The notes under the pieces are model-generated. The model did no database searches. It saw nothing but the letters and a program-made list of their open reading frames with translations, and had not been told where the DNA came from. From contig JAYGEA010000017.1 in the NCBI GenBank assembly GCA_046582635.1, forward strand, positions 1 to 23,245: a stretch of 23,245 bases of DNA. Reading direction: 5' to 3'. A program made the position numbers and the translations under genes. How positions within the stretch are numbered: the first letter of the stretch is position 1; every line of letters starts with the position of its first letter. Of the stretch, positions 6,918-14,174 are shown piece by piece. The DNA is from GCA-2731375 sp046582635. Its GTDB lineage: Bacteria; Pseudomonadota; Alphaproteobacteria; GCA-2731375.

Positions 6918-7889
6918 ATGACGCGCACCGACAAACCCAAAGCGGCGGCCGGGAGCTTCACCGATATTCCCGATGCGGGCTGGATCGCCCGCCGGGCGCC
7001 CGGCCGGTTGCGGCCCTATCTGCGCCTGGCCCGCCTGGACCGGCCCATCGGCACCTGGCTGTTGCTGTGGCCCTGCTGGTGGTCCTTGGCCATGGCGGTG
7101 CCCAGAAGCAATAGGACATGGGGCGATTGGGGCGCCTGGACGGATTGGGGGAATTGGCCGGATCCGTGGCTGCTCGCCGCCTTTGCCGTGGGCGCCCTGG
7201 TCATGCGCGGGGCGGGATGCGCCTGGAACGATATTTCCGACCGGGACTTCGATGGCCAGGTTGAACGCACCCGAAGCCGGCCCATTCCCAGCGGCGAACT
7301 GAGCCTCGGCCAGGCGGCCGCCTTTATGGTGCTGTTGGCCCTGATCGGCTTGAACATCCTGGCCCGCCTGAACCATTTCGCCATGCTGATCGGCGTGATG
7401 TCCCTGGCCCCGGTGGTGATCTATCCCTTCATGAAGCGTATCACCTGGTGGCCCCAGGTGTTCCTGGGCCTGGCCTTCAACTGGGGCGCCTTGCTGGGCT
7501 GGGCGGCGGTGCGGGGCGAATTGTCCCTGGCCCCGGTGCTGCTGTATCTGGGCGGCATCGCCTGGACCCTGGGCTATGACACCATTTATGCCCACCAGGA
7601 TAAGGTGGATGACGCCCTGATCGGCATCAGATCCTCGGCCCGGGCCCTGGGGGCGAAAACCCGGCCCATGTTGTGGTTGTTTTACGGCACCGCCATCGTG
7701 CTGTTTGGCCTGGCCGGCTGGCAGGTGGAATTGGGTCCGCTGTTCCTGATCGGTCTGGTCCTGGCGGCGGTGCAACTGGCCTGGCAGGCGGGACGGGTGA
7801 ACATCAACGACCCAGGTGATTGTCTGGCCAAGTTCCGCTCCAACACCTGGTTCGGCTTGATTGTCTTCGGGGCCGCGATTTTGGGGTAG
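6918..7889 (+). CDS. ubiA: 4-hydroxybenzoate polyprenyltransferase
   Basis: An integral membrane prenyltransferase that attaches the polyprenyl tail to 4-hydroxybenzoate in ubiquinone synthesis. It is 323 residues, with about eight hydrophobic segments from residue 45 onward. The two Mg-pyrophosphate aspartate motifs are clear: NDISDRDFD at 104-112 and DTIYAHQD at 221-228. RLDRPIGTWLLLWPC (39-53) is typical of bacterial UbiA. I start at the ATG at 6918, giving a normal N-terminus of about 30 polar residues; the longer in-frame extension would overlap rsmE. A tryptophan-rich insert (WGDWGAWTDWGNW, 68-80) lies in the first loop before the catalytic motif and is common in alphaproteobacterial members. 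Confidence 0.94.
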   Translation: MTRTDKPKAAAGSFTDIPDAGWIARRAPGRLRPYLRLARLDRPIGTWLLLWPCWWSLAMAVPRSNRTWGDWGAWTDWGNWPDPWLLAAFAVGALVMRGAGCAWNDISDRDFDGQVERTRSRPIPSGELSLGQAAAFMVLLALIGLNILARLNHFAMLIGVMSLAPVVIYPFMKRITWWPQVFLGLAFNWGALLGWAAVRGELSLAPVLLYLGGIAWTLGYDTIYAHQDKVDDALIGIRSSARALGAKTRPMLWLFYGTAIVLFGLAGWQVELGPLFLIGLVLAAVQLAWQAGRVNINDPGDCLAKFRSNTWFGLIVFGAAILG

Positions 7890-8018
7890 GGGCGGGCGGC
7901 TTGGGTGCGCTGAATACGGGGAATTTCCGACTGGATAATTCTGCCTCGCCTTTGATACAGTGATGATCCCAGACCAACCCGCCGCGGGGAGGCTGCCCGG
8001 CGTCAAAGGATGAGCTTC

Positions 8019-8351
8019 ATGCGCTACCTTGCCTCGATGGTTTGGCTCGCCGCGATGCCCTTGCTGGCGGCCTGCGCCGACGATCCGGCGTGGCATAAAT
8101 CGGGCGGGAATAAGGAAATGTTCAGCCTGGACACCACGGCCTGCTTCCGGGGCGCATCAATCCAGGCGCAGCGGCAAATGGCCACCCGCGGCGCCACCGC
8201 CGGGCCGCAAATCGAACTGCGCGCCTCGGGGGGCCGGGTCCGCGATGCGGCGGGTGGAGCGCGCAAGGCCGCGTCGTTGGCGGAAAAAGCCCTGCGCGGC
8301 CGCCTCTATTCCGAATGCATGCACCGCCTGGGCTATCGCAGGAACCAATAA
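8019..8351 (+). CDS. Small putative lipoprotein of unknown function
   Basis: A 110-residue protein with a lipoprotein signal peptide: MRYLASMVWLAAMPLLAAC, with the lipobox LLAAC making C19 the lipidated residue. I prefer the ATG at 8019 over 8010 because AAAGGA (8005-8010) is then correctly placed as a ribosome site. The mature part is short, polar and arginine-rich, with two cysteines in ACF (41-43) and ECM (98-100) that could form a disulfide. I recognise no domain. The gene is flanked by ubiA upstream (129 bases away) and converges directly on the ArsR regulator, whose stop is the next base. Probably an envelope protein, function unknown. Confidence 0.75.
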   Translation: MRYLASMVWLAAMPLLAACADDPAWHKSGGNKEMFSLDTTACFRGASIQAQRQMATRGATAGPQIELRASGGRVRDAAGGARKAASLAEKALRGRLYSECMHRLGYRRNQ

Positions 8352-9041
8352 TCAGTTCGAGGCCAAGGGAAACTGGTTGAGAAAATGCCGCTCACCCTTT
8401 GTGGTGAACGCAATTATCCGGCTGCCATTCTGTCGTTTTGCCCAGCCCAAGGCGTGGATTTTATCAAGGTAAGCGGTCCCCAAGGCGCCGGCCAGATGGC
8501 TCCGCCGCGCGCTCCAATCAAGGCAGGGTTTGCATATGGGACGGCGCGATTTGGCCAGAAGCTGCAAATCGAGACCAAACCCGGTGGCAAATTCCCGGCC
8601 GACCGCGGTCAGGATCAAATCATCTCCGTCAACGGCAAGACAGCCCCGCGCCAGAAGGCTGTCAAACATCCGCACGCCCATCGCGCCGGCCAGATGATTG
8701 TAGCAGACCCGGGATTTTTGAAGGGCCGGGTCTTTCGGGCCGGTCCGGGTGCGCATGTGGCCGTGTTTTGCGGCCTGCCCCATCAATGCCTCCGAAACGG
8801 CGCCCACATCGTCACTGGCGAGGGAGAAATACCGGTGCCGTCCCTGTCGGCGCTGGCGCAACAGCTCCGCGCCCACCAACTTGGCCAGGTGCGAACTTGC
8901 CGTCTGCGCGGTGATACCCGCCTCGCCGGCTAGTTCGGTCGCGGTCAAGGCCTTGCCGGCCATGAGCGCGGTCAACATGCTGGCCCGGGCGGGGTCGCCA
9001 ATCAACGATTCCAGCAGGACGATGTCTGGTTCTTTTTTCAT
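8352..9041 (-). CDS. ArsR-family winged-helix transcriptional regulator
   Basis: A 229-residue DNA-binding protein. Residues 8-75 form an ArsR-type winged helix: the recognition helix is near ITAQTASSHLAKL (43-55), followed by the wing RRQGRHRYFSL. The C-terminal half is not the short tail of metal-sensing ArsR proteins but a larger domain carrying RVCYNHLAG (111-119) and CKPCLDWSARRSHLAGALG (170-188). These two blocks mark a common subgroup of long ArsR-like regulators in proteobacteria. C113, C134, C170 and C173 could sense metal or redox, but this is inference. No ribosome site precedes the ATG at 9041, and an inverted repeat lies across the start, so a leaderless autoregulated transcript is plausible. 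It diverges from nothing: the carboxypeptidase behind it is transcribed in the same direction. Confidence 0.88.
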   Translation of the reverse strand: MKKEPDIVLLESLIGDPARASMLTALMAGKALTATELAGEAGITAQTASSHLAKLVGAELLRQRRQGRHRYFSLASDDVGAVSEALMGQAAKHGHMRTRTGPKDPALQKSRVCYNHLAGAMGVRMFDSLLARGCLAVDGDDLILTAVGREFATGFGLDLQLLAKSRRPICKPCLDWSARRSHLAGALGTAYLDKIHALGWAKRQNGSRIIAFTTKGERHFLNQFPLASN

Positions 9042-9063
9042 ACTTCGACGATAACCGAGGTAT
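9040..9063. promoter_or_regulatory. Inverted repeat across the ArsR start, candidate operator
   Basis: ATACTTCG (9040-9047) and CGAGGTAT (9056-9063) are inverted repeats matching at seven of eight positions, separated by eight bases. The element overlaps the first codon of the ArsR gene. ArsR-family dimers bind such 12-2-12-like or 8-8-8 palindromes near their own promoter, so self-repression is the simplest reading. Confidence 0.45.
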
Positions 9064-9096
9064 GAGAGCGTGTCGTGGGAAGACCGGGTTTTACCG

Positions 9097-10347
9097 TCAG
9101 CCGTGGTCTTTCGCCACCGCCAGGGCGGCTTCCGACGGGGCGATGGTCAGGCAGTCGAATTGGGCGCTTTTGATACGGCGGCACAAATCATGGGCCTGGC
9201 GTTCGTTCAGGCCGTGCAGGCGGGCCCGGTAGGTGACGGCGCGGTCGTTGGCGATGGTCTCGATGGTGACCTTGGCCTGGCTCAGCAGATCGGACAACGC
9301 GCCCGCCAATTTGGCCAAATGGCGTTGGGCACGCACCACCCGGCTGAAGGCGCCGATCTGGACCGACCAGGCAATAGCGTATTGGTCCGACGCCTTGGCG
9401 GCATCAAGGGCCATATGCAGAGATTTGCCACGGAACGCATTTCGCGGCTTGTAGCGGGGCACGGGGACGTGGCCAAAACCGTCATGGCGCCCGCGAGGGC
9501 GGACATATTGGCCCGGCAGGCCCTGACTGCCGCGGGCCAGGCGGGTGAAACCATGGGCCAGCAGTTTCCGCATGCGCCGGTCCCGGCTCTTGGCCGAGCG
9601 GCCGCCAAACAGCACCGCCACCAGGCGCCCCTCGTCCCGGCTGGCGGAGGTCACCAGATTAAAGCCCGAGGCGCGGATATAGCCCGTCTTGATGCCGTCC
9701 ACGCCGCGGAAATTGCCGACCAGATTGTTGTGACTGTAATAGGTCTTGCCCCGGAAGGTGAAAGATTTCGCGGCGAAAAATTCAAAATGGTCGGGGAAAT
9801 CCCGGCGAATGGCCAGGGCCAGGCGGGCCATGTCCCGCGCCGTGGAAAGCTGGCGGCGGTTTGGCAGGCCGGAGGCATTGCGGAAGGTGGTCCGGCTCAT
9901 GCCCAGGTCGCGGGCCCGCCGGGTCATCATCAGGGCGAACTTGAACTCGCTGCCGCTGATCGCCTCGGCCACCACCGTGGCCACGTCGTTGGCGGATTTG
10001 GTCACCAGGGCCAGGATGGCCTGACGCACGGTGATCGCCTCGCCCCGGCGCAGGCCCAGTTTCATGTTCGGCTGCCCCGCCGCCCGCCGCGACGTTATCA
10101 GCCTGCCGTCCAACCTCAGCTTGCCGTTGTCCAGCGCTTCAAACACCATATACAGCGTCATGATCTTGGTCAGGGAGGCGGGGTATTTGCGGGCATCCAC
10201 ATTGCGCGCCGTCAGGATCCGGCCGGAGGTGCCATCGACCACCAGTTCCGCATAACGCGAGCGCGCCTCGCCCGGCGCGGCCACCGCACTCATCAAAATA
10301 GCAATACACGCCAAAACAACCGACGGAACAAACCTAAATATTGTCAT
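9097..10347 (-). CDS. D-alanyl-D-alanine carboxypeptidase with C-terminal SPOR domain
   Basis: A penicillin-binding protein of peptidase family S11 that trims terminal D-alanine from peptidoglycan stem peptides in the periplasm. It has 416 residues. Residues 1-29 form a signal peptide ending near AVAAPGEARS. Catalytic motifs are S58-x-x-K61 (SLTK), S118-A-N (KSAN) and K220-T-G (GIKTGY). After the catalytic domain and a basic linker (about 250-320), residues 327-404 form a SPOR domain (WSVQIGAFS), which binds denuded glycan at division sites. The C-terminal beta-sandwich and amphipathic anchor of PBP5 are absent, replaced by SPOR, as often seen in alphaproteobacteria. No strong ribosome site precedes the ATG. 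It sits 55 bases upstream of the ArsR gene on the same strand. Confidence 0.93.
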   Translation of the reverse strand: MTIFRFVPSVVLACIAILMSAVAAPGEARSRYAELVVDGTSGRILTARNVDARKYPASLTKIMTLYMVFEALDNGKLRLDGRLITSRRAAGQPNMKLGLRRGEAITVRQAILALVTKSANDVATVVAEAISGSEFKFALMMTRRARDLGMSRTTFRNASGLPNRRQLSTARDMARLALAIRRDFPDHFEFFAAKSFTFRGKTYYSHNNLVGNFRGVDGIKTGYIRASGFNLVTSASRDEGRLVAVLFGGRSAKSRDRRMRKLLAHGFTRLARGSQGLPGQYVRPRGRHDGFGHVPVPRYKPRNAFRGKSLHMALDAAKASDQYAIAWSVQIGAFSRVVRAQRHLAKLAGALSDLLSQAKVTIETIANDRAVTYRARLHGLNERQAHDLCRRIKSAQFDCLTIAPSEAALAVAKDHG

Positions 10348-10727
10348 CGGTTGCCAGCGTGCTGATATGAAACGGAATAGACGAAGCGATACGGCACTGT
10401 TAATCCAAATTCCAAAAACATTAGGCGTAAGTTATGCGAATCATGCTGAATAATAGGTAAACAGATTCGCATCTGGCAACGGCAATTTCACATAAGCGCG
10501 CCCTGTCATAACCCTGGCTTGAAAATTTCATGCGGTGTTTTGATTGTCACGGCTGCCAAGCTCGGAAGATCGTTGATCTAAATCTTGGTATGATGTTTGG
10601 CGCGGCCGGAAAAATGACAACGTCTGACCACGGCGGCGCTCCGTGCAAAAGGCGCCATTGAATGGACTTCCCGCGCGCACCGGGCGTACAATTGCCATTC
10701 TGGGACGAATCGATAACATGCGGTTAG
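10348..10727. other. Gene-free stretch upstream of the carboxypeptidase
   Basis: About 380 bases, noticeably richer in A and T than the neighbouring genes, with no supported coding region on either strand. It should hold the carboxypeptidase promoter (minus strand). Its main structure is the inverted repeat at 10434-10472, listed separately. I see no tRNA, small-RNA or mobile-element signature. Confidence 0.5.
10434..10472. repeat. Perfect 9-bp inverted repeat with 21-bp spacer
   Basis: ATGCGAATC (10434-10442) and GATTCGCAT (10464-10472) are exact reverse complements. The arm centres lie 30 bp apart, about three helical turns, so the arms could be paired binding sites. As a hairpin the 21-base loop would be weak. 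It lies about 90 bases upstream of the carboxypeptidase start. Confidence 0.6.
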
Positions 10728-10889
10728 ATGGCTGAACAGCGTCCACGGCGGCGGTTGGCGGCGATTTTCGCCGCCGACATCGTGGGCTATACCCGCCTGA
10801 TGGATCAGGATGAAGCTGCAGCCCCGGCCATAGCCGATGAACTTGCCTACATCATTGATGCCCTGCACAAAGCGGGCATGCCGCGTTAA
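10728..10889 (+). pseudogene. N-terminal stub of a class III adenylate/guanylate cyclase
   Basis: A 53-codon frame opening MAEQRPRRRLAAIFAADIVGYTRLMDQDEA, which is the hallmark N-terminus of proteobacterial class III cyclases: the R-R-L-A-A-I-x-A-A-D-x-V-G-Y-x-R-L-M block, where D17 is the first metal-binding aspartate. Homology fades after about residue 30 and the frame stops at 53, whereas a catalytic domain needs about 180 residues. The second metal aspartate and the adenine and transition-state residues are absent. It is therefore a remnant left by a deletion, placed 50 bases before the amidohydrolase gene. Whether the last 20 codons belong to the original gene is unclear. Confidence 0.65.
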
Positions 10890-10939
10890 TTCCAAGAAAC
10901 AGTGATATGCTGGTCTGAACAGCGCAATGGAGGATGACC

Positions 10940-12082
10940 ATGCAATACAACCGCATTTCCGCCGACAGCCACGTGGATTTATGCTGGATGCCGCCGAAAC
11001 TGTTCGTGGAAGAGGCCACGCCGGCCATGAAGGCACGCATGCCCTATGTGGTGGATGGCCCCGACGGCCCCTATTGGACCTCGAAGAATGGCACCTCCTT
11101 TGGCCTGAAAAACGGCGTCGGGCCGGCCGGCGCGAAGTATCAGCCGGGCCGCCATGCCCGCGCCGATCTGATGGCGGCGACCAATCTGTACGAGGACGGC
11201 AAGAACGATATCCGCCGCATCTCCGATCCGCACCTGCGCCTCAAGGACATGCTGATGGACGAGGTCGATGCCGAAGTGATCTACGGCATTCTGGGTGCCG
11301 CCACCAAGCTGGCGGATCACGAAGCCTCGACCGAGATGTTCCGGATCTATAACGATTGGCTGGCGGATTTCTGCAGCCATTATCCCGAGCGCCACATCGG
11401 CCTGGCCTGTCTGCCCTACGGCGATATCGATGCCGCGCAAAAGGAGATTTACCGGGTCGTCGATACCGGTCTGCGCGGCTTGGAGCTGTCCTGTTCCTGG
11501 GACATGGCGCCCATGTACGACCCCATGTGGGAACCCCTTTGGCGGGCCGCCGATGACGTGGGCCTGCCGTTGCATTTCCACACCTTTCCCGCCATTGACC
11601 CCAAGCAATTGGCGAATTTGACCCCGGAAACCCGGCGCCCGGCGTTTTTTACCGTGGTCTCGGGCTTTCAGATGAACCTGGTCAACATTGTCGCGGCGAT
11701 CATTTCCGGCGGCGTGCTGGAACGCTATCCCAACCTGAAGGTGGCCTTTGGCGAAAGCGGCTGCGGCTGGATCCCCTATATGCTGGAACGCATGGATTTC
11801 GAATGGGAAGACCGCTTCACCGATCTGCCCATGTCCATGCGCCCCTCGGATTATTGGAAGCGGCAATGCAAGGCCACCTTTCAGTTCGATAAAGTCGGCA
11901 CCAAGTTGATCGAGGAGATGGGCGTGGAAACCCTGATGTGGGGCTCCGACTATCCCCACGGCGACGGGGTCTGGCCCGAATCCTCGCGTTATATCGAGGA
12001 ACAGTTCGGCCACCTGCCCGCCGATACCGTACGCAAAATCACCTGCGAGAACGCTGGCAAGTTCTATGGCCTTATGAACTAG
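10940..12082 (+). CDS. Amidohydrolase-family metal-dependent hydrolase (ACMSD-like)
   Basis: A 380-residue TIM-barrel protein of the amidohydrolase-2 group, which includes ACMSD and gamma-resorcylate decarboxylases. I start at the ATG at 10940 because GGAGG (10929-10933) is then six bases away; the ATG at 10934 would abut it. Likely metal-site residues are SADSH (D9, H11), LHFH (H212, H214) and WGSDYPH (D337). GESGCGWIPYMLERMD (271-286) is characteristic of this subgroup. Members decarboxylate or hydrolyse aromatic and unsaturated acids; the substrate here is unknown. A second, distant paralogue lies at 19227-20438. The gene follows the cyclase stub and precedes the fic gene. Confidence 0.88.
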   Translation: MQYNRISADSHVDLCWMPPKLFVEEATPAMKARMPYVVDGPDGPYWTSKNGTSFGLKNGVGPAGAKYQPGRHARADLMAATNLYEDGKNDIRRISDPHLRLKDMLMDEVDAEVIYGILGAATKLADHEASTEMFRIYNDWLADFCSHYPERHIGLACLPYGDIDAAQKEIYRVVDTGLRGLELSCSWDMAPMYDPMWEPLWRAADDVGLPLHFHTFPAIDPKQLANLTPETRRPAFFTVVSGFQMNLVNIVAAIISGGVLERYPNLKVAFGESGCGWIPYMLERMDFEWEDRFTDLPMSMRPSDYWKRQCKATFQFDKVGTKLIEEMGVETLMWGSDYPHGDGVWPESSRYIEEQFGHLPADTVRKITCENAGKFYGLMN

Positions 12083-12092
12083 AACAGAGTGC

Positions 12093-12124
12093 TATTCGGC
12101 TAATAATCAGCTATTATTCGGCTA
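12093..12124. promoter_or_regulatory. Direct and inverted repeats at the fic start, candidate autoregulatory operator
   Basis: TATTCGGCTA occurs twice, at 12093-12102 and 12115-12124, exactly 22 bp apart (about two helical turns). Between and across them AATAAT (12102-12107) and ATTATT (12113-12118) form a palindrome around CAGCT. The second direct repeat runs into the fic start codon, so a bound protein would block expression. The Fic protein itself carries a C-terminal winged helix and is a natural candidate binder. Confidence 0.5.
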
Positions 12125-13164
12125 TGTCCTGGCAGCCGAATTTCACCATCACCAACAGGTTGATCGTCACCATGAGGCGCATTGGTGAAGCAATCGGCGA
12201 TATCAAGTCGCTGAACTTGTCGGTTCGGGCGATTGCCATGCTGGAACAAGAGGCCCGCGCCGTATCCTCGCATGCATCAACCAGCATCGAAGGCAATCCC
12301 TTACCCCTAACGGACGTAAAACAGCTGCTCAAGGCTGATCCGACCCACGTCCGGGATACCGAACGGGAGGTGCTGAATTATAATAAAGCCCTGCGGATCA
12401 TTCATGCCCAGGTCGAAGCCGGAGATTTTCGTTTGAATCTGGCGACCATGGAAGCCATTCAGGCCGTCGTCGTTGATGGATTGATGGATCATCCGGGTCA
12501 CGTTGGCAAGACCCGCCTGGAACCGGTATTGATACGCGACCCCCGCCAGCCCGAGAACACGATCTTTATCCCGCCAGATTATCCGGATGTCCGGCATTTG
12601 GCAAAAGATCTAGCGGACTTCATTCGTGAAAATGACAGGGAAATTGATCCAGTTATCCTGGCCGGCCTGTTCCACCGCCAATTCGTCATCATCCATCCTT
12701 TCATGGACGGCAATGGCCGCACGGCGCGGTTGTTGTCGACCGCAATCTTGGGACAGGGCGGTTTGGACATATTTGAGGTTTTCTCCTTCGAGAACTATTA
12801 CAACCGCAACATAAGCCGCTATTTCGCCGCGTTTGGTCTGCGCGGCGATTATTACGAAATACAGGCGGCAATCGATTTTTCCTCGTGGCTGGAATTTTTC
12901 ACCGATGGTATTCTTGATGAACTGCGTCGGGTACGCTCGGCGCTACCGGACAATGCCCCGCCCCGCCTTGAAGCGCATCACTTACGCCTTCTCAACTACA
13001 TCGAGGAACATGGCAGCATACGCCAGCAAGAATATGGCAAAATATCCAACCGTTCCCTGGCGGCTCGAAAACTGGATTTTCAGTTGCTTGTGGAACGCGG
13101 GTATTTGTTGCGGTGTGGCGGTGGCCGAAGCACGTACTATGTGCTTGATGACCGGCGGGAGTGA
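12124..13164 (+). CDS. Fic-family protein with N-terminal inhibitory motif and winged-helix tail
   Basis: A 346-residue Fic enzyme, a class that transfers AMP (or another nucleotide moiety) to hydroxyls on target proteins. The active site HPFMDGNGR is complete at 191-199, with catalytic H191. An inhibitory helix motif STSIEG at 52-57 provides the glutamate E56 that blocks ATP binding, making this a self-inhibited class II Fic protein. An N-terminal Fic_N-like segment covers roughly 1-100. Residues 283-345 look like a winged helix (LRLLNYIEEHGSIRQQEY, then a basic GGGRSTYYVL wing), common in chromosomal Fic proteins. No toxin-antitoxin partner is adjacent. Its codon use is less GC-biased than its neighbours, hinting at transfer. 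The stop overlaps the start region of the next gene. Confidence 0.9.
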   Translation: MSWQPNFTITNRLIVTMRRIGEAIGDIKSLNLSVRAIAMLEQEARAVSSHASTSIEGNPLPLTDVKQLLKADPTHVRDTEREVLNYNKALRIIHAQVEAGDFRLNLATMEAIQAVVVDGLMDHPGHVGKTRLEPVLIRDPRQPENTIFIPPDYPDVRHLAKDLADFIRENDREIDPVILAGLFHRQFVIIHPFMDGNGRTARLLSTAILGQGGLDIFEVFSFENYYNRNISRYFAAFGLRGDYYEIQAAIDFSSWLEFFTDGILDELRRVRSALPDNAPPRLEAHHLRLLNYIEEHGSIRQQEYGKISNRSLAARKLDFQLLVERGYLLRCGGGRSTYYVLDDRRE

Positions 13165-13172
13165 GACCTGAA

Positions 13173-14081
13173 ATGACAAATGATTATCCACGTGATCTGA
13201 TCGGGTACGGGCAGACGCCCCCCGATCCGCAATGGCCCAAGGGCGCGCGCCTGGCGGTCAATTTCGTCTTCAATTATGAAGAGGGCTCGGAATATTCGGT
13301 GCCCGACGGCGATGGCTTTTCCGAGGCGTCCCTGACCGAAATGCCCAGCTCCGCCGTGCCCCACGGAGAGCGGGACCTGGCCGCCGAGAGCATGTTCGAA
13401 TACGGCAGCCGGGTCGGTTTCTGGCGGCTGTTGCGGCTGTTTCAGGAACGCGATCTGCCCATGACCATCTTTGCCTGCGCCCTGGCCCTGGAACGCAACC
13501 CCGAGGTTACCGCCGCCATTCGCCAGGGCGGCTATGATATCTGCTGCCATGGCTGGCGCTGGATCGAGCATTACAAATTGTCGGAGCGGGAGGAGCGCGA
13601 ACATATCGCCAAGGCCGTTGCCTCCCTGACCAAGATGTTCGGGACGCCGCCACCCGGTTGGTATTGCCGCACCGGGCCCAGCCTCAACACGCGGCGATTG
13701 TTGGTGGAACATGGCGGCTTCCTCTATGACAGCGACGCCTACAATGACGAGTTGCCCTATTGGACAGAGGTGGAGGGCCGGGATCATCTGGTGCTGCCCT
13801 ACAGCCTGACCCACAACGACAGTAAATTCGGGCGCGGCTATTTCGCCCATGGCGAGGATTTTTTCACCTTTGTCAGGGACGGGTTCGACATGCTGTACGG
13901 CGAAGGGTTGAGCCAGCCCAAGATGATGTCCATCGGCCTGCACATGCGTCTCATGGGCCACCCGGCCCGGGCCGCCGGTCTGGCCCGCCTGCTGGATCAC
14001 ATCACGGCCCACGACGACGTCTGGATCACCTCCCGTCTGGCCATCGCCGAACATTGGCGCCGCCTGCACCCGGCCAAATAA
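13173..14081 (+). CDS. Polysaccharide-deacetylase-fold protein, PuuE allantoinase-like
   Basis: A 302-residue NodB-fold protein resembling the cofactor-independent allantoinase PuuE. The opening NDYPRDLIGYGQTPPDPQWP and FNYEEGSE (33-40) follow that family, where NYEEG replaces the TFDDG metal motif of true polysaccharide deacetylases. Other conserved points are H126 in CCHGWRW, GWYCRTGPS (162-170) and the late histidines in GLHMRLMGHP (255-264). Allantoinases open the allantoin ring in purine breakdown, but no other purine gene is nearby, so the real substrate may be a different cyclic amide. I use the ATG at 13173, which has GGCGGGAG upstream; a GTG at 13161 would overlap fic. Likely read from the same transcript as fic. 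Confidence 0.83.
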   Translation: MTNDYPRDLIGYGQTPPDPQWPKGARLAVNFVFNYEEGSEYSVPDGDGFSEASLTEMPSSAVPHGERDLAAESMFEYGSRVGFWRLLRLFQERDLPMTIFACALALERNPEVTAAIRQGGYDICCHGWRWIEHYKLSEREEREHIAKAVASLTKMFGTPPPGWYCRTGPSLNTRRLLVEHGGFLYDSDAYNDELPYWTEVEGRDHLVLPYSLTHNDSKFGRGYFAHGEDFFTFVRDGFDMLYGEGLSQPKMMSIGLHMRLMGHPARAAGLARLLDHITAHDDVWITSRLAIAEHWRRLHPAK

Positions 14082-14174
14082 CCGCTACCCGGTGCGGCTG
14101 ATTGGCCAAATCCAATCCGCGCTGGTAGAAACTATCCACATAGTTTGTCGCCGATCAGAAGGACACCCCCACAC

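Noticed and set aside
6858..8096. Long upstream extension of the rsmE frame
   Set aside because: It overlaps ubiA on the opposite strand, is rich in Q, G, P and H without any domain, and RsmE begins naturally at 6857.
9070..10365. 431-codon plus-strand open frame
   Set aside because: Antisense shadow of the D,D-carboxypeptidase, whose SxxK, SxN and KTG motifs are all present on the minus strand.
11938..12123. Extended N-terminus for the Fic protein
   Set aside because: It overlaps the amidohydrolase 3' end in another frame and contains an arginine-rich stretch without homology; the ATG at 12124 starts the family-like sequence.
12124..13164. Fic toxin of a toxin-antitoxin module
   Set aside because: No small antitoxin gene is adjacent, and the protein carries its own inhibitory motif (STSIEG), so it is a self-inhibited class II Fic protein.
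14082..14097. CCGC...GCGG hairpin after the PuuE-like gene
   Set aside because: The stem is only four firm pairs with a mismatch and the inner part leaves too small a loop.
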